The translations under genes and the position numbers were made by a program. Shown one piece after another: positions 1 to 6,860 of a DNA stretch of 22,644 bases. Positions within the stretch are counted from its first letter, which is position 1; each line of letters starts with the position of its first letter. Source of the DNA: an uncultured Flavobacteriales bacterium (lineage in GTDB: Bacteria > Bacteroidota > Bacteroidia > Flavobacteriales > Weeksellaceae); contig CALFIE010000042.1 of assembly GCA_937876095.1 (NCBI GenBank), positions 1-22,644 on the forward strand. Direction: 5' to 3'. The notes under the pieces were generated by a model. That model worked only from the letters and a program-made list of their open reading frames with translations, was not told the origin of the DNA and made no database searches.

Positions 1-299
1 TGACCCTAAATTCGAAAATTGAACTAGTGGTGTGAAAAATGAGTGGGTTTTAGGAAAAAATTTATTCTTAATTTTAGAAAATTAAAAATAAAAAAAATAT
101 TCTTCAATTAATCTGTTGGAAAAAGATTAGTTGTCTTTTTCAGATTATTATTAATTTCATCACTTCATTCATTAATCACAGAATAATAAGATTTATTAAC
201 TAGAACCTAAAAAAAAAATTGAACCAATTTTTAAGGATTTAATTATTAAAAACTATGATAGTATCCGAATAATAGAATACTTAAAAGTCTATTATAACT
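1..299. other. AT-rich non-coding stretch at window start
   Basis: No open reading frame of useful length, no RNA gene and no strong hairpin could be recognised here. It is very AT-rich with stops in every frame. Because the following 300 bases carry a decayed transposase tail, this stretch may be the still more decayed front of the same insertion sequence, but nothing in it can be aligned by eye. Confidence 0.4.
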
Positions 300-625
300 A
301 TCATTTCGATTAATCAGAGTTCATATTTTCATAAAGTAATTTTTGATCAAATCAATATCGAAAAACTAAACTTAGTATAAGACAATAATTCGTTGAAAGA
401 ATTCTAGAACAAATCCTAGAATTTGTTGATATTTTTGCAGATTGAATGTCTTTGTAGAAAGAAAGCATTATGAATTATTACAACGACGTCTAAAAATGAA
501 GTATCAATGCTGCTGATAAATCATTCAATGAAAAAATGAAAAACTTCAGACAACAATTGAGGGGGCTTTTAGATAGAGCGTTTTTCCATTAAGATAACCC
601 AAAATTTTTGCTTATTCCCCAAATT
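300..625 (+). pseudogene. Decayed ISAon1-type transposase C-terminal remnant
   Basis: Read in one frame, about 470-590 gives fragments that resemble the C-terminus of flavobacterial ISAon1-family transposases: a YYNDV segment (479-490), two stop codons, then NAADKSFNEKMKNFRQQLRG from 506 onward and LLDRAFF. The family normally has WYNDV, then NAAAESFNAKIKAFR, then RGV...FF near the C-terminus. A second frame near 340-410 yields IFDQ..IEK..NLV, similar to the preceding part of these proteins. The reading is broken by several in-frame stops, at least one frame change, and an apparent deletion between YNDV and NAAD. No terminal inverted repeats or target duplications were seen, so this is dead, truncated IS debris. 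Family assignment rests on recalled motifs only. Confidence 0.55.
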
Positions 626-672
626 TTGACACTGATCCCTACTTTACAATACATTTACAATACAAAACCACA

Positions 673-716
673 AAATAAAAAACCGTAACTGCTTAATAAT
701 AAACAAGTTACGGTTT
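673..716 (-). terminator. Terminator of the tRNA-fMet transcript
   Basis: Ten-base arms AAACCGTAAC (680-689) and GTTACGGTTT (707-716) enclose a 17-nt AT-rich loop. On the minus strand the stem is followed directly by a T-rich run (TTTTTTATTTT) read from about 682 down to 672. It lies 8 nt beyond the tRNA 3' end, as expected for a single-gene tRNA transcript. Confidence 0.8.
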
Positions 717-723
717 CCGTTAG

Positions 724-796
<73 letters not shown>

Positions 797-807
797 ATAT
801 TGTGGTG

Positions 808-838
808 CAAATGTACAAAATTTTGGCGAAATACCAAA
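808..838 (-). promoter_or_regulatory. Promoter of tRNA-fMet (Bacteroidota type)
   Basis: On the minus strand TTTG (835-838) is followed after 19 nt by TACATTTG (808-815), an excellent match to the Bacteroidota sigma-ABfr consensus TTTG / TAnnTTTG. Transcription would begin around 802-804, a few bases before the tRNA 5' end at 796. Confidence 0.75.
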
Positions 839-873
839 TTTTTTGTAAAAATCTATTTTCTTAAGATTTTTAG

Positions 874-881
874 TACTTTTG
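874..881 (+). promoter_or_regulatory. -7 box of yciO, very close to its ATG
   Basis: TACTTTTG matches TAnnTTTG exactly. No convincing -33 element is seen at the usual spacing. The box ends only three bases before the ATG at 885, so the predicted transcript start falls on or beside the start codon. This suggests a leaderless or nearly leaderless mRNA. Confidence 0.55.
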
Positions 882-884
882 TAT

Positions 885-1496
885 ATGGCAAAAATCCTAA
901 AAATTTATCCCGAAAATCCACAAGAAAACCTAATAAATGAGGTGATTAACACACTGAAGAATGGCGGACTCATCATCTATCCTTCGGATACAGTTTATGC
1001 ACTTGGCTGCGACATTTACAACATAAAAGCCATGGAAAAATTGGCAAAACTTAAAAAAATCAATCTAGAAAAAGCCCAGTTTTCTATCATTTGTAACAAC
1101 CTGAGTCACCTTTCGGAATTTACAAGACCTATAGAAAATTCCACTTTCAGATTCTTGAAAAGCAAAATTCCGGGACCATTTACTTTTATTTTAGAAGCCA
1201 ACAAAAATTTACCTTTAGCATACAAAGGCAAAAAAACGGTGGGAATTCGCGTTCCAGACCACTCAATTCCGCAGTTGATTGTAGACAAATTAGGACATCC
1301 GATTGCATCTACTTCTATAAAAGATGATGATGAAGTATTAGAATATTCCACCGATCCAGAACTTATTGCCGAGAAATACGATTCTTTGGTAGATCTCGTG
1401 ATTGATTCCAGATTTGGGGACAATGTTGCTTCTACCATCATAGATTTAACCAGTGGTCATCCTGAAATTCTACGTGTAGGGAAAGGTGAATTGTAG
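885..1496 (+). CDS. yciO: Sua5/YrdC-domain protein, YciO type
   Basis: This is a 203-aa single-domain member of the Sua5/YciO/YrdC superfamily, the fold that makes L-threonylcarbamoyladenylate for the t6A modification of tRNA. Visible motifs are the N-terminal YPSDTVYALGC (res 32-42), GPFTFIL (97-103), KTVGIRVP (117-124) and STS (142-144). The N-terminus (IYPENPQ...LIN) and the overall pattern follow E. coli YciO more closely than TsaC, and the region after the first motif reads KKINLEKAQFSIIC like the YciO subgroup. Automated annotation would often call it threonylcarbamoyladenylate synthase. Whether it makes t6A here cannot be decided from the sequence, because no tsaB, tsaD or tsaE is nearby. 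An upstream TTG at 879 is in frame, but the ATG at 885 fits family starts better. A repeat element follows 17 nt after the stop. Confidence 0.88.
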   Translation: MAKILKIYPENPQENLINEVINTLKNGGLIIYPSDTVYALGCDIYNIKAMEKLAKLKKINLEKAQFSIICNNLSHLSEFTRPIENSTFRFLKSKIPGPFTFILEANKNLPLAYKGKKTVGIRVPDHSIPQLIVDKLGHPIASTSIKDDDEVLEYSTDPELIAEKYDSLVDLVIDSRFGDNVASTIIDLTSGHPEILRVGKGEL

Positions 1497-1513
1497 TCTA
1501 TTTCAAAAATTTT

Positions 1514-1670
1514 GGGCGCCTATTTCCTCGTTCCGCTCCCAATCTTTTTTTTTGGTGGCGGCGACTTCGTCGCCGCCACCAAAAAAAAGATTTCCGCTCA
1601 AACCTAACGTAGTGGTTCGCCGATTCCATTAAAAAAATAAAAATAATAGAGGCAACTCAGGGCGCAATTT
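1514..1670 (+). repeat. Dispersed 3'-UTR palindromic element, copy 1
   Basis: This is a 157-bp element beginning GGGCGCC and ending GGGCGCAATTT. It shares long flanking blocks with the reverse complement of 9590-9745: CCGCTCCCAATC before the hairpin, then GATTTCCGCTCAAACC, TAAC..GTGGTTCGCCGATTC and an A-rich run. The central palindrome has arms GGTGGCGGCGAC (1554-1565) and GTCGCCGCCACC (1569-1580) with loop TTC, extended by T-run/A-run pairing out to AATC...GATT (1541-1592). The octamer TTCCGCTC is directly repeated on both sides of the hairpin. The core is strikingly GC-rich for this genome. It starts 17 nt after the yciO stop. Confidence 0.85.
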
Positions 1671-1713
1671 GGTTTGTAGTAGAAAACATCTACAAAAAAA
1701 TAAAAATTTGTTT

Positions 1714-1721
1714 TAATTTTG
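1714..1721 (+). promoter_or_regulatory. -7 box of the yaaA promoter
   Basis: TAATTTTG fits TAnnTTTG exactly. It lies 50 nt upstream of the yaaA ATG and would give a leader of about 45 nt. A weaker alternative, TACATTTT at 1763-1770, sits next to the start codon. No clear -33 element was found. Confidence 0.5.
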
Positions 1722-1771
1722 AACATAGATAATTCAACTATGATCATTCATCAATTATTATTTACATTTTC

Positions 1772-2533
1772 ATGAAACTCATTACCTCACCTGCAAAACT
1801 AATGAACACCCATAATTCTACTGAATTATTGAAGTCAACCACACCAAAATTTATTGCAGAAGCAGCACAAATACAATCGCACTTAAAAGAAAAATCGCCC
1901 AAATATTTAGCTGAACTTATGGAACTTTCTACCAAACTAGCCGATGAAAATTGGCAAAGAAATCAGGTTTGGAAAGCAAAACCAACTGACAAAGAATCTT
2001 GTCCCGCACTTTTTGCATTTACTGGTGAAGTTTACAGAGGAATCAACGCTAATACACTCGATAAAAACGCAATTTCTTATCTACAAAAAAATTACAGAAT
2101 GCTTTCTGGTTTGTATGGTTTGCTAAAACCATCTGACAAAGTGATGTTGTACCGATTAGAAATGGGCAGAAATTTCGAATTCGAACAGTATAAAAATCTC
2201 TACGAATTTTGGAGCGACAAAATCACCAATGAACTCAATTCTGAACTCAAAAAAAACGATCTCGTTCTGAATCTTGCAAGTTCAGAATACGTGAAAGTCA
2301 TCAATCGTAAAAAACTGAATGCACCAGTAATTGATTTTGATTTTTACCAAATTCAACCGAGCGGAAAACTAAAAACCATCGTAGTTTACACCAAACATGC
2401 AAGAGGTTTGATTGTGCGTTTTTGTGCAGAAAATAACATCAAAAATCTGAAAGAACTCAAAGCCTTCAATTATGAAGGTTATGTACTGAACGATGAACTC
2501 TCAACCGACAGAAAATTGGTTTTTGTACGATAG
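1772..2533 (+). CDS. yaaA: Peroxide stress protein YaaA (UPF0246)
   Basis: This 253-aa protein aligns along its whole length with E. coli YaaA (about 258 aa). Conserved segments include the N-terminal ITSPAKLM, the RMLSGLYGLLKPSD stretch (about res 109-122), YRLEMG (127-132), NLASSEYVKV (about 167-176) and the C-terminal GFxYEGY-like FNYEGYVLN. In E. coli YaaA is an OxyR-regulated cytosolic protein that lowers free intracellular iron during peroxide stress and binds DNA. The same role here is inferred from homology. The ATG at 1772 gives the family's usual N-terminus. The gene follows repeat copy 1 and precedes prmC by 86 nt. Confidence 0.92.
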   Translation: MKLITSPAKLMNTHNSTELLKSTTPKFIAEAAQIQSHLKEKSPKYLAELMELSTKLADENWQRNQVWKAKPTDKESCPALFAFTGEVYRGINANTLDKNAISYLQKNYRMLSGLYGLLKPSDKVMLYRLEMGRNFEFEQYKNLYEFWSDKITNELNSELKKNDLVLNLASSEYVKVINRKKLNAPVIDFDFYQIQPSGKLKTIVVYTKHARGLIVRFCAENNIKNLKELKAFNYEGYVLNDELSTDRKLVFVR

Positions 2534-2575
2534 ATGTTAGAATTCAGATGTTAGATGTTAGATTTTAGATGAGAT
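2533..2575 (+). repeat. Heptamer tandem repeat between yaaA and prmC
   Basis: The sequence GATGTTAGA occurs at 2533-2541, 2547-2555 and 2554-2562. From 2547 the DNA is a tandem array of 7-bp units: GATGTTA, GATGTTA, GATTTTA, then GATGAGA. It begins on the yaaA stop codon and is non-coding. Confidence 0.7.
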
Positions 2576-2619
2576 TTGTAAAACCATTTCAAATCAAACA
2601 ATTTCAAAAATAATAATAC

Positions 2620-3468
2620 GTGACCATTTCAGCGCTCAAAAATCATTTTATTAAAGAACTTTCTGGGATTTATTCGATTACAGAAAGGCAAGAACTGTTT
2701 TCGATTTTTGGGGAAGAAATTTTTGGTTTTACCAAATTTCAACTCAAAAAAAATGCAGAAAAACTTCTATTAGAAGACGATATCGAGCAATGGAATCTCA
2801 CCATAGAAAAGTTGAAAACGGGACAACCTTATCAACAAATCATAGGAAATACCGAATTTTTTGGATTGAAATTTTTTGTAAACGAACACGTACTCATACC
2901 AAGACCTGAAACCGAAGAATTGCTAGAAATTGCCATCAATAAATTACGAGATTCTGGTTTCGAGTTACTGAATTTCAAAATTGTAGACATCGGAACTGGT
3001 TCCGGAATTATCCCAATTACTCTGAAAAAACATTTCCCAAATGCTGAAATTTCAGCCATCGATATTTCTGAAAAAGCATTAGAAATAGCCAAAAAAAACG
3101 CAGATTTTCATCAGGTAGAAATCAATTTTATAAAGGCTGATTATCTTCAAACTGAACTTACCGAGAATTACGATGTCATCATCTCAAATCCTCCTTATAT
3201 TGCAAAAGATGAAGAAACCGAGATTGCGAATTCTGTGAAAGATTTCGAGCCCAATATTGCGCTCTTCTCTCCTACCAAAAACGCTCTAATTTTTTATGAA
3301 AAAATTGCACAAGACTGCACTAAATTCCTCAACGAGAATGGATTTTACTTTCTAGAAATTAACCAAAAATTAGGTAAAGAAACGTTAAATCTATTCAAAA
3401 AATTTTCAGAAAAAGAATTGTTGCAAGATTTATCTGGTAATGACCGATTTGTAGTAGGTAGAAAATAG
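2620..3468 (+). CDS. prmC: Release factor glutamine methyltransferase PrmC
   Basis: PrmC N5-methylates the glutamine of the GGQ motif of peptide release factors RF1 and RF2 using S-adenosylmethionine, which speeds translation termination. The 282-aa length is normal. An N-terminal helical domain (about res 1-75) is followed by the family signature around LIPRPETEE (92-100). Next come the SAM-binding loop DIGTGSG (123-129), an acidic strand end at AID (146-148), and the catalytic NPPY at 190-193, which is the substrate-glutamine pocket. The start is GTG at 2620; it gives the normal family N-terminus and no nearby in-frame ATG upstream is better. A strong terminator follows. Confidence 0.95.
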   Translation: MTISALKNHFIKELSGIYSITERQELFSIFGEEIFGFTKFQLKKNAEKLLLEDDIEQWNLTIEKLKTGQPYQQIIGNTEFFGLKFFVNEHVLIPRPETEELLEIAINKLRDSGFELLNFKIVDIGTGSGIIPITLKKHFPNAEISAIDISEKALEIAKKNADFHQVEINFIKADYLQTELTENYDVIISNPPYIAKDEETEIANSVKDFEPNIALFSPTKNALIFYEKIAQDCTKFLNENGFYFLEINQKLGKETLNLFKKFSEKELLQDLSGNDRFVVGRK

Positions 3469-3471
3469 AAA

Positions 3472-3512
3472 AATCCTTGAAGGATTTAGATTCCTTCAAG
3501 GATTGTATTTTT
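3472..3512 (+). terminator. Bidirectional terminator between prmC and the rhomboid gene
   Basis: Perfect 13-bp arms AATCCTTGAAGGA (3472-3484) and TCCTTCAAGGATT (3492-3504) flank a 7-nt loop. A T-run follows on the plus strand (3506-3513), and on the minus strand the arm leads into TTTTTCTATTTT. It therefore can serve both convergent genes. Confidence 0.85.
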
Positions 3513-3543
3513 TGAGAAATTCACGTTAATTCGTAAAGTATTT

Positions 3544-4200
3544 CTACCCGATTCTCTTTTTCACAAAAACTTGATATCCCATATAAATTAGTGGTAAAGA
3601 CATAATACCAAGATACAATGCATTGCTCATCGCAACTTGTGGTTGCAACGCAATTGCATAAACCAACCCAAAAAATGCACCACCAAGATGTGCAGCATGA
3701 CCAATATTGTCATTTGCTCTGGGATTCAGCATCATATAGACTGAATATCCAAAATACAACGCACCAAAAATATAACCAGGAATTGGAATTGGAATAAACA
3801 TAAATCCTATACCAATGTGTGGAAAAATAGCAATTGCAGCAAACAATATACCTGAAACACCACCACTTGCACCAATTGCAGAATACCACGGTTGATTTTT
3901 ATACAGAAATAATGAAAAATAATTTCCTAAAAAAATAGAACCCAAATAAATGATGATGAAACCTGCAATTCCAAAGGCTTCAACAACTATAGGTCCAAAG
4001 AAATACAAAGTCAACATATTAAACAACAAATGTGTAAAATCTGCGTGCAGAAATCCTGCAGAGAACAATCTTATGTATTCTTTTCTATTTTGAATTGCAG
4101 AAACATTGAATTTGTATTTTTCGAAAAATGTAGGATTCTGAAACCCAACCAAACTGATGATTACGGTGATTGCGATTACGCCTATTAATACTGGATTCAT
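3544..4200 (-). CDS. Rhomboid family intramembrane serine protease
   Basis: This 218-aa polytopic membrane protein has about six hydrophobic segments. The rhomboid signatures are complete. HxxxN sits in the HLLFN segment (H57, N61), the catalytic serine in GASG (S112), and the catalytic histidine in AHLGG (H171) of the last core helix. Rhomboids cleave transmembrane substrates within or near the lipid bilayer, using a Ser-His dyad. The substrate here is unknown. It is the last gene after parE, a membrane-protein gene and parC on the same strand, 50 nt downstream of parC. It may be co-transcribed, though a functional link to topoisomerase IV is not expected. The extended loop rich in FIPIPIPGY (about 135-143) is subfamily-specific. 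Confidence 0.92.
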   Translation of the reverse strand: MNPVLIGVIAITVIISLVGFQNPTFFEKYKFNVSAIQNRKEYIRLFSAGFLHADFTHLLFNMLTLYFFGPIVVEAFGIAGFIIIYLGSIFLGNYFSLFLYKNQPWYSAIGASGGVSGILFAAIAIFPHIGIGFMFIPIPIPGYIFGALYFGYSVYMMLNPRANDNIGHAAHLGGAFFGLVYAIALQPQVAMSNALYLGIMSLPLIYMGYQVFVKKRIG

Positions 4201-4216
4201 ATGTTACTAGAGTTAT

Positions 4217-4237
4217 GAGTTTTGAGTTTTGAGTTTT
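4217..4237 (+). repeat. Heptamer tandem repeat between the rhomboid gene and parC
   Basis: There are three perfect tandem copies of the 7-bp unit GAGTTTT (4217-4223, 4224-4230, 4231-4237), preceded by a related GAGTTAT at 4210-4216. The array lies in the 50-nt gap between the parC stop and the rhomboid start. Confidence 0.75.
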
Positions 4238-4250
4238 CAATTTTTGAAGT

Positions 4251-6860
4251 TTACTCTTCATTAAATGAAAACAAATCACCAATTTGTCCTTCTTCTGGAT
4301 AGTCGTCTTTTACATCGTGGTCTATAAAACTGATGCTTCCTTCGGAAGTTTCTACCTCATCAAAACCTTCCCCGATTTCTTCGGTTGGTTCTGGTAGGAT
4401 GATATTGATGGATTTCACTTTGTCTTTCACAAACTGGTTTCCGATGGCTTTTATACCTTTTACTGCAATAAATTCGTCTATATTGATGGTTTCGGGTTCT
4501 TTTTCTTTGCCATTTTTGTCTTTCGCAAAAATAATTTCTGCTGAACTATTATCAGTAGTTCCCACAAATTCTATAAAAGATTTTGGGTGTTCCGAAGGCA
4601 TAAATTGTTGTACATTAACCGTGTTTTCAAGCAAAAATCTTTTGATAAAGTAAATGCCTTTTTCACCATCGAAATAGATGCAAGTGATGGCTTGTTCTGG
4701 TTTCCATTTTTCTAAAACCAAGTATTCATCATCAAAACGATTCATCAGATCAAATGAAACCAATTTGGCTTCACCTTGTGAATTGATGGTGAGAATTTTG
4801 TCGTCTCCTTTGAAACTTCCGAGCAAATTTCCACGTGCATCTGCATTTAATCTACGAACGGTATCATCAAACCAAATTTTTCTAGGTGCTAATGTAGAAT
4901 GTCCTTCTTCTTTTAAATCAACTTTTTTCACGGCATATTTGGTAACCAAATTTCCTCTAGAATCGCGACCTTTGATTGCCAGTTCAGAAAAATCTATATC
5001 GATTTTATTTTTTCTAACCCTAGAATTTGGTTTTAAAAGAACACATACTGTTTCTGCTTCACCATTTGGATTGGCACTGAAATACAGAACTTCTGACCCT
5101 TTTTTGTCAGATGCTAATTTGTACTCATTGTTTCTGATAACTCCAGTTACCGAAAAACGCTTCATATAATATGGTCCGTCTCTACCTTCTCTGTAAATCA
5201 TATTATAAACGGTTCTTTTGTCGTTTTTCTTCCAAATTCCTACATGCAAAACATCTTTTCCTACAAAAGTTTTGGCTTCTACTTTGATAACTTGCATACC
5301 GCCATCTTTCCTGAAGGTGATAATATCGTCTATATCTGAACAATCGAATAGATATTCATCTTTTTTAAGAGAAGTTCCTATGAAACCTTCTATTTTGTTG
5401 GCGTACAATTTCTCATTAGCAACGGCAACTTTGGTAGCATCTATGGTATCGAAAATTCGTAATTCGGTGCGACGTTCTTTTCCTTTGCCGTATTTTTTCA
5501 AAATATTTTGAAAATAATCTATAGCATAAGTAATTAGATTTTCTAGGTGGTATTTCACCTGTTCCATTTTGCCTTCTAATGCCAAAATGTTTTCTTCGGC
5601 TTTGTCTCGGTCGTATCTAGAGATGCGCATAAATGGAAGTTCGGTTAATTTCACGATATCTTCTACCGTAACTTCTCGCATCAATTTTTTTATGAAAGGT
5701 TTTAGTGCATTGTCTATGGCTTCATAGACTTCTTCTTTGGAGTTTCTGCCTTTTATTTCCTGATAAATTTCATTTTCAATAAAAATACGTTCTAGACTTG
5801 CAAAATGCCATTTCTCTTCTAACTCGTGCAATTCTATCTCCAATTCTTTTTTAAGTAAAGAAACGGTATGATCGGTATTTTGTCTCAAAATTTCTGAAAC
5901 CGATAAAAACATAGGTTTATCACCTACAATTACACAAGCATTTGGTGAAATTGATATTTCACAATCGGTGAAAGCGTATAATGCATCTATGGTTTTATCA
6001 GGAGAAACATCATTATTTAGATGAATCAGGATTTCTACTTCATCTGAAGTATTGTCTTCAATTTTTTTGATTTTTATTTTGCCTCTTTCGTTGGCTTTGA
6101 TGATAGAATCTATCAAATCACCTGTATTTCTACCAAAAGGCAATTCTATAATACATAATGTATTTTTATCTTTTTGAATGACTCTGGCTCTGGTACGTAA
6201 TCTACTGCCACGTTCTCCATCATTGTAATTAGCGACATCTAGCAAACCTCCGGTTTGAAAATCTGGGAAAATTTCAAATTTTTTGCCTTTTAAATGCAAT
6301 ATAGAAGCATTGATGAGTTCTACAAAATTATGAGGCATAATTTTGGTAGAAAGTCCTACTCCAATTCCTTCTACACCTTGTGCAAGAAGTAGCGGAAATT
6401 TCACAGGTAAATCTATAGGCTCATTGTTTCTACCATCGTACGATTTTGCCCAATCTGTAGTTTTTGGGTTGAAAACCACTTCTAAAGCAAATGGAGTGAG
6501 TCTGGCTTCTATGTATCTAGCTGCTGCTGCAGAATCACCAGTAAAAACGTTTCCCCAATTTCCTTGGGTATCAATCAGGAGTTCTTTTTGACCAATTTGC
6601 ACCATTGCATCGGTAATAGAAGCATCACCATGAGGATGATATTTCATGGTATTACCTACAATATTGGCAACTTTGTTGTATCTACCATCTTCTAATTCGC
6701 GCATAGAGTGCATAATTCTACGTTGCACTGGCTTGAACCCATCAAAAATTGACGGAATTGCGCGATCCAAAATTACATAAGATGCATAGTCTAAAAACCA
6801 GTCTTTGTATAGACCAGAAACTTTTTTTAACGATTCTTCCTGATGTTCGTTTTCTTCCAT
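4251..6860 (-). CDS. parC: DNA topoisomerase IV subunit A
   Basis: This is the DNA cleavage and religation subunit of topoisomerase IV, which decatenates daughter chromosomes with ParE. Visible features are the N-terminal winged-helix breakage domain with KPVQRRI (res 43-49) and KYHPHGDASITD (73-84). The catalytic tyrosine is Y116 in AARYIEARLTPFA. A tower and coiled-coil region spans about 340-470, followed by a C-terminal beta-propeller-like domain of irregular blades and an acidic tail ending in SFNEE. At 869 aa it is longer than E. coli ParC (about 750) but in the range of Bacteroidota ParC. ParC rather than GyrA is chosen because of the pairing with a short parE-type B subunit and because the GyrA-box QRRGGKG is not seen. 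The stop of the upstream membrane-protein gene overlaps the ATG by one base (TAATG), implying translational coupling. Confidence 0.92.
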   Translation of the reverse strand: MEENEHQEESLKKVSGLYKDWFLDYASYVILDRAIPSIFDGFKPVQRRIMHSMRELEDGRYNKVANIVGNTMKYHPHGDASITDAMVQIGQKELLIDTQGNWGNVFTGDSAAAARYIEARLTPFALEVVFNPKTTDWAKSYDGRNNEPIDLPVKFPLLLAQGVEGIGVGLSTKIMPHNFVELINASILHLKGKKFEIFPDFQTGGLLDVANYNDGERGSRLRTRARVIQKDKNTLCIIELPFGRNTGDLIDSIIKANERGKIKIKKIEDNTSDEVEILIHLNNDVSPDKTIDALYAFTDCEISISPNACVIVGDKPMFLSVSEILRQNTDHTVSLLKKELEIELHELEEKWHFASLERIFIENEIYQEIKGRNSKEEVYEAIDNALKPFIKKLMREVTVEDIVKLTELPFMRISRYDRDKAEENILALEGKMEQVKYHLENLITYAIDYFQNILKKYGKGKERRTELRIFDTIDATKVAVANEKLYANKIEGFIGTSLKKDEYLFDCSDIDDIITFRKDGGMQVIKVEAKTFVGKDVLHVGIWKKNDKRTVYNMIYREGRDGPYYMKRFSVTGVIRNNEYKLASDKKGSEVLYFSANPNGEAETVCVLLKPNSRVRKNKIDIDFSELAIKGRDSRGNLVTKYAVKKVDLKEEGHSTLAPRKIWFDDTVRRLNADARGNLLGSFKGDDKILTINSQGEAKLVSFDLMNRFDDEYLVLEKWKPEQAITCIYFDGEKGIYFIKRFLLENTVNVQQFMPSEHPKSFIEFVGTTDNSSAEIIFAKDKNGKEKEPETINIDEFIAVKGIKAIGNQFVKDKVKSINIILPEPTEEIGEGFDEVETSEGSISFIDHDVKDDYPEEGQIGDLFSFNEE

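Noticed and set aside
1541..1592. Reading the repeat hairpin as an ordinary bidirectional terminator
   Set aside because: On both strands the T-run precedes the stem and the A-run follows it, the reverse of an intrinsic terminator. In copy 2 a separate proper terminator lies further downstream.
1514..1670. Reading the repeat as an integron attC site, because of CCTAAC and GTTAGGT-like heptamers and a central palindrome
   Set aside because: The heptamers are on the same side of the hairpin rather than at both ends in the inverted R'' and R' arrangement, and no integrase or gene cassette is present.
2533..2575. CRISPR array
   Set aside because: Units are 7 bp without spacers and no cas genes are in the window.
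4333..5511. Several plus-strand reading frames of 80-160 aa opposite parC, and similar ones opposite parE and atpA
   Set aside because: They are Ser/Phe/Leu-rich antisense shadows produced by the codon bias of the real genes, with no start signals or recognisable domains.
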